Shown here piece by piece: positions 1 through 10,660 of a DNA stretch of 64,000 nt. The translations under genes were made by a program, and so were the position numbers. The notes under the pieces were generated by a model. It saw nothing but the letters and a program-made list of their open reading frames with translations, had not been told where the DNA came from and did not search any database. Location: assembly GCA_030077755.1 (NCBI GenBank), contig JAQJZZ010000015.1, positions 248,001 to 312,000 on the forward strand, written 5' to 3'. This DNA comes from Filosporella fistucella. Its lineage: Eukaryota > Ascomycota > Leotiomycetes > Helotiales. How positions within the stretch are numbered: the stretch's first letter is position 1; each line of letters begins with the position of its first letter.

Positions 1-1011
1 TCATTGTTCACATCATTATCGTCATGAAAGTCGGTGTCATCATTCTCTTCGTCAGCAGTGTCGGTGATCTCGAGTGATTTCTCATAGCAGAATTGGGACT
101 TTCCACTCCACAACTCTGCAGCAAGATGTCGCAATCCTTGGTTCAGAGCCGCCTTGCTTGCAGCGAAAGCACCGAATGTATCATCCTCGGGGTTAAAGTT
201 GAAAGCAGACCCGGCTTCTGCGGAGATAAAGACAAGGGTGCGGATGTGAATCTGCCTCTGGCCATTCTGTGCGAGAGGAGGATTCGAGAGAGACAGGATC
301 GATTGTGCGGTGCTGAGAGGTCCAACACAGTTGGTTCTCATCTGAGTCTCGAATTCTTTGTAGGGGCTAGAGCAAGTCAGCGGGGAATCTTCGGCGTGAG
401 GAGTGTGGACAATTTTGCTAAAGAGAAATGTGAGAACAAAGCGTGGATTATGAAATAGGTGCGGAAGTACATATTCTATATACTGCGTCGAATTTGGTGA
501 CCCGTTTTCGAGACTTTGTACAAAAACCAGTACACCGAAAGTACGGAAATGAAAGGGAGATATCAGGTACTTACATGTCAGAAATTCGTCCTGGGTGAAT
601 CAATCTGCCAGCATTTATGATGACAGTATCGATGATTCCTTTATCCAAGATTTTCCCACCGACACTCATGGCTCTGATGCTTTGCTTAAAGTCCCAAATG
701 TTCATCTCATCCTCAATGTCCACCTCTACGACATTGAGATTTTCTCCATTCTCCTTTCCAGTGAGATGGAAAAGATTTCGGGCCGAGGACAATGATGATG
801 AGAAGGGAGATCGCGCAGTGGCGAGGACAATGTGACCTTGCGCAAGTAGCTGCTTCACGAATTCGAGACCAATGCCTGTAGAAGCGCCGACGATGAGGTA
901 GGTCTTTTGGACAAAGTCAAAAGGACGAGATGGTGTTGCGACATTTCTGAGAGGGCTGGAGAAGTCCAGCATAGCGAGTCGAGATCTTGATGCTCTTTGC
1001 AGGGTAGACAT
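1..1011 (-). CDS. Short-chain dehydrogenase/reductase, 3' end outside window, catalytic Tyr replaced by Phe
   Basis: Exon 1 is 575..1011 and exon 2 is 417 down to the window edge; the intron 418..574 starts GTAAGT and ends TTTAG. The first ATG in frame is at 1011, and 284 residues are visible. A Rossmann cofactor motif GASTGIG lies at residues 42-48 and an NAG motif near 136, both classical SDR features for NAD(P)H binding. In the active-site region the usual YxxSK reads FAASK (Phe near residue 230, Lys near 234), so the proton-donating Tyr is missing. A Ser-containing strand (FISAEAGS) precedes it as expected. The visible C-terminal part is very acidic. Family membership is secure; substrate is unknown and, given the Phe, activity is doubtful. 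The gene could be a non-catalytic SDR. Confidence 0.85.
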
Positions 1012-2394
1012 TGTCACGAGATGTGCTGGAAGAGTGACAGTGCTTGTATTCGTTGTGACAATGATGTTTGAAAGATTGAGTTGATGTTCTTGCAGTGGAA
1101 CACAGCGAGGCCAATGGATCAGCTAGTTGGAGAGTGCTTCGTACGTTGAAGTGGAATGCTGTAGTTGTGTTGTGTGAAAGTCTTTGTCGGGGAGAATATG
1201 ATGTGTTTTAGTCTCCCATTGAGATCGATACTCCCGCATTGATACCACCGAATCGATACCACCGCGCCCATTATCACTGCTTCGATACCGCCGCAACGGC
1301 AATAGCCACATTTGGAGCTTATTGACCCAAGTGAACCAAAAGGCGGCATAGGAGCTTAGCGTGGCATCAAGAAGATAGGGATCCCATTGTGAGAGACGGG
1401 CTGCTGGGTCCACTTTGACTATATAGGTACATTAACACTTCAACCCTAACATTCGCTATACTAGATAGTACTCACCTCAAGTTCCTATCCCCAATCACAC
1501 TCTTGGGAGTCTACTGCCTCCATATAAGGTAATCTTCAGGGCTAGCTTTGACTTTGTAAGCTAGGTCCACCTATAGCTCGCTCGTCTCTTACCTTTGCTG
1601 TGTTTGAAAGGCATGTGCCTTGGCTTTGTATCTCTGGTCATTCTTTGCAACTGTATAAAATAGTCTGGTATGTCAGCTTTGACTATGTAAATATATGAAA
1701 ATTTGATTCTTACCTCTCCCAGCTTAAGGGAAATGAGAAAGATAGAAGTCATTAGTCGCTGCTTGCCGTCAGCTCCCCTTGTTTACATATCCGACCAGCA
1801 TGTGATGATTCATCTTGCTGAGGTAGTTACGTTTGGTTGTCCCCTTACCCTTTGTCCAGCTCATTTGACCAATGACGAATTGCAACAAACCTGAACTATG
1901 CATTCTAAAAGCTTTTTGACTCATGACTTGCATGAACCTGAAAGTAAACCTTAGAAGACTGCACCCTCTCCACGTGATACCCCTCATTCTATCCCCCGTC
2001 CCTTCGGAGCCTCCCTCCCGTCTCACCCCAGTAACTCAACCACTAAACCCCAAACATCCCTCCATTTCCACCAAGCTTTTCCATTCCTACTATCACCCCT
2101 CCCCGTTTCCACAAAACATCACATCCGAAATCCAGAACTAAGCTTTGCTTCCCTTGCTTCCGAAATTTTGTTATATCAGCCTATTAATAACTGTACCTGA
2201 ATCACTCACCTGATCCATGTGCAAGCGGTTTCGAGGTCCGGTAAAATGCAACTTCGGTACTGGACGGGCGTTTCGGTCCGTTGGGGTATGGGAGAGGTTT
2301 ATAAGATTTGAAGGAAATCTTTGATCTGGTCGAGTTTATGTTATAACTGTGCTTCTCTTCGTTTTGGGAAGATACATTTTCGGATTCATTGAAG
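1012..2394. other. Intergenic region with weak 132-bp-spaced repeats
   Basis: No convincing gene. Several short open frames occur on both strands but none has a recognisable domain or a coherent exon set. The motif CTTTGACTWTRTA occurs at 1413, 1546 and 1677, about 132 bp apart; see the separate repeat entry. A TATA-like TTTATAAG at about 2298 lies some 95 bp before the CBM1 gene start and may be its promoter element. Confidence 0.5.
1413..1720 (-). repeat. Three degenerate units spaced about 132 bp, resembling decayed repeated exons
   Basis: The 13-mer CTTTGACTWTRTA starts at 1413, 1546 and 1677 (spacings 133 and 131). Read on the minus strand, each unit starts with TCAAAG just after a TAG or AAG, giving similar peptide starts: KADIPDY, KASPEDY and KVDPAAR. 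A GTAAG or GTGAG donor-like sequence follows 20-120 nt before each. The third interval would give an intron of only about 30 nt and the middle unit has an early stop, so this looks like the remains of a tandemly duplicated exon-intron block, not a working gene. No family is recognised. Confidence 0.35.
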
Positions 2395-3313
2395 ATGAAG
2401 ACCTCTATTCTTGCCCTTTCGCTGGCATCGGCGGCTGCTGCTCAGCAAACTGCTTGGGGACAATGTAAGTATTCCTTATGTCGCTCGAGGCTCGAGGAAG
2501 CGGAGATTCTAGAACAGTGCTAATTGAGACAGGTGGAGGAGTGAACTGGACCGGAGCGACAACTTGTGTATCAGGGTATTACTGTAAATTTAACAGGTAC
2601 GTGATGAACTGCCGCGGCTTCAAATATTTACCTGACATCTATCAGCGAGTGTACAGTACCTGTCTCCCAAAACATGACATAAACTAACAGACCAAGACTA
2701 CTCACAATGTATCCCTGGGGTCGCCTCCGCAGTCTCTTCCACCAGTTCCACCAAGCCTGCTACATCAGGACTCTCAACCTCTACTAAATCTTCCACGTCA
2801 GCGATTTCCTCTTCGGCTTCCACAACCACCAAAAGCAGTGCCGCTTCTTCAACAGTAACAGGAGGAACTTCCGCCACCGGCGGCCCTGGGACGACACTTC
2901 AATCGGGTTACTATTGGATACGCGCTGTCGAGGCTCCCAACTTCCACGCGTATCTCCAAACCAACCCCGTCTACAAGCCCGGAGTGGCAATCATGGATTC
3001 ATACACCACAGCTGGCCAATTCCAAGTCGTTGCTGGCCAATTGGTTGAGTTGATTGACAGCACACACTTTCTTTATGGGAATGTGATAGCCAATACAACA
3101 GCAGCTACGAAGCTAGCATTGGAGTTCCGGGAGACGAAGAATGAGTTTGGCACATTTTCGTGGAGTGGAGATGCACTGCAGTGGAGCGCAGCGAATGTAA
3201 CGAGACAGAACCTGAGTGCATGGTTGGTGTGTGAGAAGCAGAGTTTGTGGATCAATCTGGGAGCATATCTTTATATGACACCCGCTGGCTGTGCTGATGA
3301 GACTGTGAGATAA
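2395..3313 (+). CDS. Secreted CBM1 (cellulose-binding) protein with Ser/Thr linker and unknown C-terminal domain; frame break at one junction
   Basis: Exon 1 (2395..2464) encodes a signal peptide of about 17 residues (AAAAQ end) and the start of a CBM1 domain (WGQCGG). Intron 1 (2465..2532) is GTAAGT...ACAG. Exon 2 continues WTGATTCVSGYYCKFN, and exon 3 (from about 2691) completes it with DYSQC, then a Ser/Thr-rich linker and a roughly 135-residue domain of unknown function ending in TAA at 3313. CBM1 binds crystalline cellulose, so the protein should act outside the cell on plant walls. The second junction is faulty. The good donor GTACGT (2597) with the acceptor at 2690 leaves the frame off by one base. 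A weaker donor GTAAAT (2583) restores frame but deletes a CBM1 cysteine. The C-terminal domain shows no catalytic signature I recognise. Confidence 0.75.
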
Positions 3314-3602
3314 TCCATTTTCGAGATCGAAACTTTGCTGACATGAATAGATTCATTATTACAACGATAAGACTGCGGTCGCATAGACATTGGTTGGGAG
3401 GAAGACTGAGTAGCATGGCGAGTGGTTAAGTGGCAGGTAGCAGATAAGAACCGTCGAGACGAGCTGAGAATTTAAGTCCTGTACATAGCTTCACGTTTAT
3501 AGTTCATCAAAATTGTACATACCATCCGGGGATTCGATCCGAAATCGAAAGCTCGCCGTTGATCATACGAATCATTCATACATTTTAACTTTTAAATCCA
3601 CC
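3314..3602. other. Short tail-to-tail intergenic region
   Basis: Lies between the stop codons of the CBM1 gene and ALG9. It must hold both 3' ends. No gene or RNA is seen; a tRNA-like T-arm sequence near 3530 lacks the other arms. Confidence 0.6.
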
Positions 3603-5581
3603 TCATGCTTTGCTCTTTCGCTTCAATAGACAGTGCTCGCCCCATTTCCGTCTAAATCTTTCCGGAATCAGAGGGGAATCCGGAACCCAGATAATTCTGC
3701 TGAGGGCATGTGTTTTCGAGGCATCCAAAAAAGGTTTACACGACACTTTCTCCCACGTTTCTTCATCGAGGATATATGGCGGCTCGAGTTCAGAAACAGT
3801 TGACCCGGAGTAAAGGGTGTCCACCAAGAAATGACAAGTTTTAAGCTCCGTCTAACGCTGTCAGTTTCATCCCAACGTCCGTTGTTGTCACTTACGTATT
3901 TTCCCATGTCTTCTTGGTTTTCATCGTTCATTCCAGCTGGAATAAGCCATGCTCCAGACCAAAATCCGTACCCAGTTCTGGCTTCGGAGAATTCCCCTGG
4001 GAGTAGCCCATTGAACTCACTCTTGACGAACTTAGCTCGCATATTCTTTGGGAGATGGTAGGAGCTTGGGAAGCGATACCACTCCTTAGCAAAACAAACA
4101 GAGTCCCCAGGAGTTCCAATAGCCTCAAGAGGCTCATAGATCTTAAGTGGTGCTGAGTATGCTGAATAAATGCCATAGATTCTCGCAACTCCAAGATCGA
4201 CAGACCCCAACATGATCATACTGACAACAAAAAGCTTCAACTTTGCAGGAATTTTTCCAACCAATGTCTTCGGGTCCGACTGGCCAAATGCAGCAAGAAT
4301 GATGTGCAAAGCCATTGCTGCATTAAGCGCCAATGCTGGATACGCGGGGTACATGAATCTTTCCTCCTTGTGTGGCTGAAAGCTAAATATCCCGATCCAA
4401 AGATAAAAGGGAATCATGAAAATAATACTGCGAAGTCCTGCAACCGTTCCGCCTGATTGAGGGGACTTGGACAATAATTTTTGAATCGCAAATAATGGCA
4501 AAGCTGCGCATGCCAGCACGAACCATATGTTGAAATTGAGGAGAAGATTTCTGATATAGAAATGCCATGGTTCGGTGCCGTATATCTCTGGCCCTCTTCC
4601 AGGTCCACTGAAGATATTGTAGAGAACGATGTTCAGCGGCACAACTACCAGCTTCTTGTAGAAGAAACCCGAGATGATAAATTCAAAAAACTGAGGCAGA
4701 TGTTAGTGATTATCATGACTCCCTGCGCGTCCAGCTTACCAGAACAAGAAGTGCAGCCACAATTCCCCTGAAGAACCGCATGATAACATCAATGAGGGCA
4801 TCTTTGCTACTCAAGCAAGCAAATATCACCTCTTCGAACAAGAAAGGCGCCGAAAGCGCCATAGCGAAGGGCCATCCCAGTATACCTCCTACAGCAAACC
4901 ATGTAATTCCTTGAGAAGTCTTCAGGCCGCCTCTCCAATTCATAAAAGCGGCCATTCCTAACATTGTAGTGTACATGGCGAAGCTTGACGGGAGAAAGGA
5001 CGCAGATGCGTGGAACATCCCTGGGCTGAAAATCATAGACATCATAAAGAACAGCGCAATTCGTGGGTTCAGTGTATTATTGATTACTCGAAACATTATT
5101 GTTTGGCACAATGCGCAAATAAATCCGAGGGCGTATCGAATGAAATAGAATTCTCCAACCTGAACCCATTAGAAATTGTCGGCGGATGGAGTATGATGAG
5201 CAAACCTTCGTGGAAAATGGCAACAATCGTCGAAAGTTCCCAATGATGGCATGAAGGGCAATGTAGAGCCAACTCCGAATTGCGTACTCCGGAGAGTACT
5301 CCCATGTCTGCAGCCCATAGCCATGGCTCAGATAATGTGTAGGTTCCCAGTAGTTGAAAGTCTCGTCGCAGTCTTGAATTGGCGCATATATAGCTGCGAG
5401 CAGATTTGCAGCGAAGAAAATGTAGAAAGCACCAATTGGTTGAACAGCAAAAGGAGTGGCAGGTCTGTTGAAAACGTTAGTGTTCATCTGTGGAGCGACC
5501 CGAGAGGACAACTGACTTCTTTTTGGGTTGAGGAGCTGGAGGACCTCTATGTGTACCTTTTGAAACCAATTTTGGAGGCAT
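3603..5581 (-). CDS. ALG9: Alpha-1,2-mannosyltransferase ALG9 (GT22, dolichol-linked oligosaccharide assembly)
   Basis: Five exons: 5517..5581, 5206..5464, 4740..5159, 3896..4690 and 3603..3851, with introns of 44-52 nt; all phases fit and give 595 residues, close to the usual 550-620. The N-terminal lumenal loop contains the GT22 signature CDETFNYWEPTHYL, followed by YGLQTWEYSPEYAIRSWLY. Many hydrophobic segments follow, as expected of a polytopic ER membrane enzyme. ALG9 adds alpha-1,2-mannose from dolichol-phosphate mannose to the growing N-glycan precursor in the ER lumen. The gene is head-to-head with NAF1, ATGs 469 bp apart, so they may share a promoter region. The first intron uses donor GTCAGT; a nearby GTTGTC would break phase. 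The GT22 relatives ALG12 and PIG-B are less likely because of the matching loop sequence. Confidence 0.95.
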
Positions 5582-6050
5582 TGTGAGCGTAGATTCCGTG
5601 GAGTTGGAATGTGAAATTCGCAGGGAAAAACATTGTCTCGTGTCTTGTTGTACTATGACGCTGGCCACTATCCGGAAGATTGTTAAGCCGAGGCGCATTT
5701 GCTTGAGGACAGAAGTGGTGTTGTTTTCTTTTGCGGGATTGGAAAACTAGGTCCAAACTGTGAACTCTATATATACCAGTCATTTATAATTAATTAACTA
5801 AGGTCTTCTACACAAGATTTAGCAGTATTCGCATGATACATTTTACAAGGAGATGTCTTTCGGACAAGTTGGGGTGATACTTGCTCGGGGTCGATAAGGA
5901 TCCCTGCCACGCTAGCAGATAAAGGTTCAAAAATATTCTGAGAATCTGGAGAAAACAATTCGACATCAACATTCTTACATTTTTAGAAAGCAGCATATTA
6001 ATTTCTGGACGGAGGCTACTGCAACCTTCTATGCGATTAGGAACGCGACA
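5582..6050. promoter_or_regulatory. Divergent promoter region between ALG9 and NAF1
   Basis: A 469-bp gap with the two start codons facing away from each other. It is AT-rich in the middle (5760-5800). No open frame or named transcription-factor site stands out. Both neighbours are housekeeping genes, which fits constitutive bidirectional expression, but this is inference from position only. Confidence 0.5.
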
Positions 6051-8234
6051 ATGGATGCCTCTGAGGAAAATAAATCCTCAACCCAGCAAATTGCAGACGA
6101 TACGAGTATTTCACATGTAATGGCTATCGATACCGAGTCTCACGATACTACGATGCAAAACAATAATACCCAAGAACCCTCAAGTCTGCCACTCACTCAT
6201 GCACTGGAAGCGCTACTCGGCGGTCTTGAGCCTCTAGTTGAACAGGGACCAGTTCCTGCTAGTGCGCCAGTCCCTCGAAACTTGGAGGAGAATTCGTTGC
6301 CTGTCCCAACTGCCGTGGAGCAGATTGCGCCAGTCGCGGACATTCTTGAAATGGTTTCGAAAGAAGAAGATGTAACAATGGCTTCAGAGCCCAAGCAGCC
6401 GCTTGCTGCGCCGGCTGCAGACACTGTTGTTGGAGATACCCCTATGGAACAGAATGTGGTTGGAGGCATTGAACAAGCTCAGACCGAGCTCGCACAGCAT
6501 AAGCTGAAAAATACCCCCTCCACTACTAGTAACGAAGATACTCCTAGAATTCTGGGACTCGAAAGTCTAGTGTATAAACCTGAGATCAAGACAATGGTGG
6601 AAGATACGAAAATGGAACACGACGGGCATGAGCACGCGGAGGTACATACCGTGAGAGAAACAAGTTCTGCGCAACCAACATCTGTTGAAATCGCCTCCCA
6701 AAACCCAGAATCTGTACCGAGACCTGCTGCCAGTGAAGAACTTGGAGAGCCTGCTCCTGAGGTCGTTGAAAATCCGGAGTGGGAAGTCGATTCATCTCCA
6801 ATTGAGTCGTCCTCCGACGATTCGAGTGACGACAGCTCATCAGAAGAAGAAAGTGAAGATGGAGATAATACATACAAGCTTTTAAGTCCAGAGGAACAGG
6901 CCAGAATATTGATGGAGGGTGATGGAGGCTCCGATGACGAGGGTGGTGGAGGCAAAGCGAAAGGTTCTGGCGGTCAACTGCGAACCAAAAATGAAGTCCC
7001 AGAAGTTATTATTCCAAAACCGGATGTCATAATCTCACCAGAAATGCCCATACAAGAATTGGGTTATGTTGACAAGATTGTCGAAAGCATTGTGCTCATC
7101 AATGGCAAAACATCTGGAGAGTACAGAGTACCAGACAGTGGGTCCGTATTGTGCTTGGAGGACCGAAGTGTCATCGGCGTTGTTGGAGAACCTCTCGGAC
7201 CCGTCCAACACCCTTTATACTCGATATACTTCACAAATGCCGGAGAGATTACAGCAGCCGGGCTATCACTTGGGACAAAAGTGTTCTACTCAGAGCAACA
7301 TTCGACTTATGTCTTTACACAGGCCTTGAAAGCTTACAAAGGATCAGATGCTTCCAATCTACATGATGAGGAGGTTGGAGACGACGAGATGGAGTTCTCC
7401 GATGATGAAGCAGAAGCAGAATATAAACGCAAGGTTAAGCAAAAGAAAGCTGAGCGACATAATAGAAAAACAGGGCAAAATGGAGGTTCCTCTCGAGGCG
7501 GTCACCCACTCCAACAATCCCACAGACCTAACGATGGCAGTCAAGGAATGAATTATGATGATGAAGAAGACGGTCCATATAAACCTCTTGCAAGACCAGC
7601 TGGATTTGCAGATAACACAGACAGACCAGAACCACCCCAGGAAGGACAATATGCAAGCCCTCCAGCTGATCGCCACCCAAGTCGAGATTTCGGTAATATG
7701 AGAGGAAGAGGTAAGGGCGATAGAGGCCGTGGTGACCGGGGTAGAGGTCGAGGAGATCGTGGCCGAGGTAGAGGAGGATTTCAAGACCGACGAGACAATA
7801 ATAGTGGATATGCTCAAGCGCCACAAAGCTACTCACAACCTCAGTCTCATAACCAATTCCCTCCTCCATATCAGCAACATTCCCCAACGGGCGGATTTCC
7901 AAACCCGGCCACAAATCTTGCTGCATTCTTTACGCCGCAACCACAATCACAATATCCTCAACAGCCACAATTGCCTCAAATGCCCCAAATGCCGTGGCCC
8001 CAATTTCCTGCTTCATTTCCTCCACCTTTCCCGAATATGCAAAATGGATGGCCAAATATGTCAGCACCTCTGCCAAACATGCCAAATTTGGGGCAAGGCC
8101 GGGGAGCATTTATCAATCCAGCTTTCTTTCAGAATAATCAGCCTGGTAATACAAAGCAATGGAACCAGCAAGGTCAGAACGGAAATGGGGATGGAAGTGG
8201 GCATGGCAATGGGAATGGGAGTTCAGGAAAATGA
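6051..8234 (+). CDS. NAF1: H/ACA snoRNP assembly factor NAF1
   Basis: Single exon, 727 residues. The N-terminal 300 residues are acidic and Ser/Glu-rich, with a DSSDDSSSEEESEDGD patch. The conserved Gar1/Naf1 core spans roughly residues 315-425 and includes YVDKIVESIVLINGK, EDRSVIGVVGEPLGPV and QHPLYSIYF. An acidic stretch and a Lys-rich basic segment follow. Then comes an RG-rich tract (about residues 550-580) and a Pro/Gln/Asn-rich tail ending in Gly/Asn repeats. Naf1 binds the Cbf5/dyskerin complex early in the nucleus and is later exchanged for Gar1, so it is needed for H/ACA snoRNA and pseudouridylation complex assembly. Core and flanking low-complexity regions match fungal NAF1 proteins. 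The start is the first ATG and no intron is needed. Confidence 0.93.
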   Translation: MDASEENKSSTQQIADDTSISHVMAIDTESHDTTMQNNNTQEPSSLPLTHALEALLGGLEPLVEQGPVPASAPVPRNLEENSLPVPTAVEQIAPVADILEMVSKEEDVTMASEPKQPLAAPAADTVVGDTPMEQNVVGGIEQAQTELAQHKLKNTPSTTSNEDTPRILGLESLVYKPEIKTMVEDTKMEHDGHEHAEVHTVRETSSAQPTSVEIASQNPESVPRPAASEELGEPAPEVVENPEWEVDSSPIESSSDDSSDDSSSEEESEDGDNTYKLLSPEEQARILMEGDGGSDDEGGGGKAKGSGGQLRTKNEVPEVIIPKPDVIISPEMPIQELGYVDKIVESIVLINGKTSGEYRVPDSGSVLCLEDRSVIGVVGEPLGPVQHPLYSIYFTNAGEITAAGLSLGTKVFYSEQHSTYVFTQALKAYKGSDASNLHDEEVGDDEMEFSDDEAEAEYKRKVKQKKAERHNRKTGQNGGSSRGGHPLQQSHRPNDGSQGMNYDDEEDGPYKPLARPAGFADNTDRPEPPQEGQYASPPADRHPSRDFGNMRGRGKGDRGRGDRGRGRGDRGRGRGGFQDRRDNNSGYAQAPQSYSQPQSHNQFPPPYQQHSPTGGFPNPATNLAAFFTPQPQSQYPQQPQLPQMPQMPWPQFPASFPPPFPNMQNGWPNMSAPLPNMPNLGQGRGAFINPAFFQNNQPGNTKQWNQQGQNGNGDGSGHGNGNGSSGK

Positions 8235-9192
8235 TTGTAATGGATACTAAAAGCTCTTGGCTAGTGTAAATTATAGGATACCCTTCACGCATCAATGTTT
8301 TGAGTCATATCGATGTCATCATCGGCTTCGTTGAACCTGTGCGAAACTTGAAAATCGCTATTGCAAATTCAATCAGCTGCTCCGGTTTCTGGAGCGGAAA
8401 GGTTTCCAGGAAATTCCAGACATTGAATCTGAAACTGTCCTTGCAACCCAATTAGAGATCGGTTTTCACCTTAAGTCCTCATATCCTGCTCGTAGCACAC
8501 CTATACGACTGAACGATAGGGGCTTTAGCGAGTCAGACATGTCGCAGCAGGTGCCATTGCCTGGTCAGGGCCACATCACGTGTGTCATTCACCATCAGTG
8601 TCATTTCGTTTCGAATAAATGACAAAGTATTCTGCTGTTTCGGACGCCTCAGCAGCGGCCCACACAATTAAACCTGTCGCTCATCATATTTGAGACTGAT
8701 CGAACTCAATGGTATATTCTATATCAGGCCATTTTCAATTCACTGGGATGGTCACGTTGGAAGTCCAATATCGCGAGTTACCCCACTCCTCCCACATGTC
8801 TCCCTTTTCATCGGGAGAAGCACTTGTTTTGAGGGCGCAATTCCCGTACTCCAAGTGGCAGATTAAGATGGGGTGGCTCCGAGAGAGCATCACTTTCCCT
8901 ACAAGATATATTCCCCATGTGGTGTTGCAATGCTGCCATGTTCTCATGCTTGGTTGATAGCCATGCTTTCTAGCCCGATTGGGACAAAAAGTCCCTGTCA
9001 CTACGGCGATAAGAGGAAATGTTCCCACCTTCGTGACAATCCATGGGAGGGCATCACCCCGCTGGCTTGGAGCGTCCTTATCGATTATCTAGCCGTTGAT
9101 CATATATATCACTGATGATATGGAATCTGAAGTTATTCTCAGAAGCTTGTTCTCATTGCTATAAGCTTCCTTGACACCTTTCAAACTTCACA
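8235..9192. other. Intergenic region, nothing recognised
   Basis: About 960 bp between NAF1 and the DUF3445 gene. Small open frames (for example 8709-8957) have no domain and no start context. It contains GATCACATCACGTGTG near 8570, an E-box-like CACGTG half-palindrome. It probably holds the NAF1 3' UTR and the downstream promoter. Confidence 0.5.
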
Positions 9193-10660
9193 ATGGCGGG
9201 ACAGGTTCAAAAATGCCGAGAATGGGCAGGAAATGTTGCCCACCAAGTGAAGACGATACCGGCAGTTCAAAGGGCTACCGACAGCCCCAAGTTTGTTTTT
9301 TACGGAGCGTTACTAGTCAGCTTCATAGCATGGCTCCTCATCAAGGTTACACAACAGCTTAAGAGACCGCCACAACATAGCAGACCCTCAACACCAGACC
9401 TTGAAAAGCCAGCGTCGCGCAGCTTCAAAGCACCAGCAAGAAAACCGGGCGGTTTGTATAACCTCTAGGGATTGTAGATTATGTTTCTGACTTCCGTGTA
9501 GTTTGGACGCCTGTCGATTTCAAACGGCCGACTGCATCCCCAGCACCAGATTGGGATGTACATACCTCCAAACCAAAACCATATCGCCCATTCCGACATG
9601 GTCCATACCATATTACAATGGGTCTCAGGAACATGAACTGGGATGAGTGGATTGGTGAGCTTTTGGCTGTTTGGTAGCTGCAGACTTTTTTACTGACTGT
9701 GCTGCCAGAGTTGGATAACCATTACCTGAAATTCCATGCCGACAAAGCAAAACGGATTGTAGAACGCGGCCCTAAATGCAGTCATACTGATCCTGCTGCC
9801 TTCGATGGTGCCGTCGAATTATTGGAGGAGTTCTGCGAATACCTACCTGAACGCTACCCGAGCCTTTACAAACGAACCGCAGTTGGAATGGATAACCTTC
9901 TCACCGGCGAATCATTCAACATCATTGAGCGTCCTCTGATTGAAGACCCTATGCAGATGGCTGCTCGCATGGTTCAAGATGATCTGGCTATCATGTTTGA
10001 GAAAGAAGATGGGCAGTACTATTTACTTGCAGGCTCTATTTTGCTGGCTGGCTTCTGGAAGCTAGAAGATAAGCTCGGCATGCCGTTGAGTGAGATCCAT
10101 ACTTCGGGCGATGTGCCAGGGTACAAGGAGAAATTAGAGAAGGGCATGACGAATTTCTTCAAACGGGTTCAACCGAACGGGCCTGTGCAACGTGTATGTC
10201 TCCATGAAGTCATGTTTCGGGTACCTACATACTGACTCGAGAAATGCAGAATAACTACTTCATCCAAGTTGACGACTCTCTCCCATGGTCCTCATCCATT
10301 GGCTCTGAAGATGGGCCTGAAGGTTCAGTTGGCTGGTTCACTGCTGAAAAGAACAAAGCGATATCACACCACTACTTCCGATCCGAGAGGCAGAGTCTGC
10401 GACGACTACCCCGCAGCGGAGGTGTCGTTTTCACGATCAGAACATACTTTCATCCTATTACTGAGATTGCGGAAGAAGATTACGTGCCTGGGAGACTTGC
10501 AAGTGCGGTGAGGAGTTGGGGTGATGATGTGAGTAAGTATAAGGGGCGAGAGAGGTATCAGGATGTCTTATTGGAGTACCTAGATGGGAAACATGCGGAA
10601 CAGCTTGGCCGGGGTTTGAACGAGGAGATCGAAGAGGAAGTGAGGAGCTATCCTTACTAG
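9193..10660 (+). CDS. Membrane-anchored DUF3445 protein (haem-dependent oxidative N-demethylase alpha-subunit-like)
   Basis: Four exons (9193..9451, 9502..9654, 9709..10193, 10250..10660) with good GT-AG borders give 435 residues. One transmembrane segment lies near residues 35-55 (FVFYGALLVSFIAWLLI). The remaining part matches the DUF3445/HODM alpha-like family: FRHGPYHITMGLRNMNWDEW, then ELDNHYLKFHADKAKRI, ELLEEFCEYLPERYPSLY, and later FKRVQPNGPVQRNNYFIQ and VVFTIRTYFHPI. Bacterial relatives are haem-dependent oxidative N-demethylases; the fungal homologues are common but little studied, so the substrate is unknown. The N-terminal anchor suggests an ER or other endomembrane location with the catalytic part cytosolic. 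Nearby genes give no functional hint. Confidence 0.85.

Noticed and set aside
3520..3560. GGGGATTCGATCCGAAATC, similar to a tRNA T-arm
   Set aside because: No matching acceptor, D or anticodon arms on either strand.
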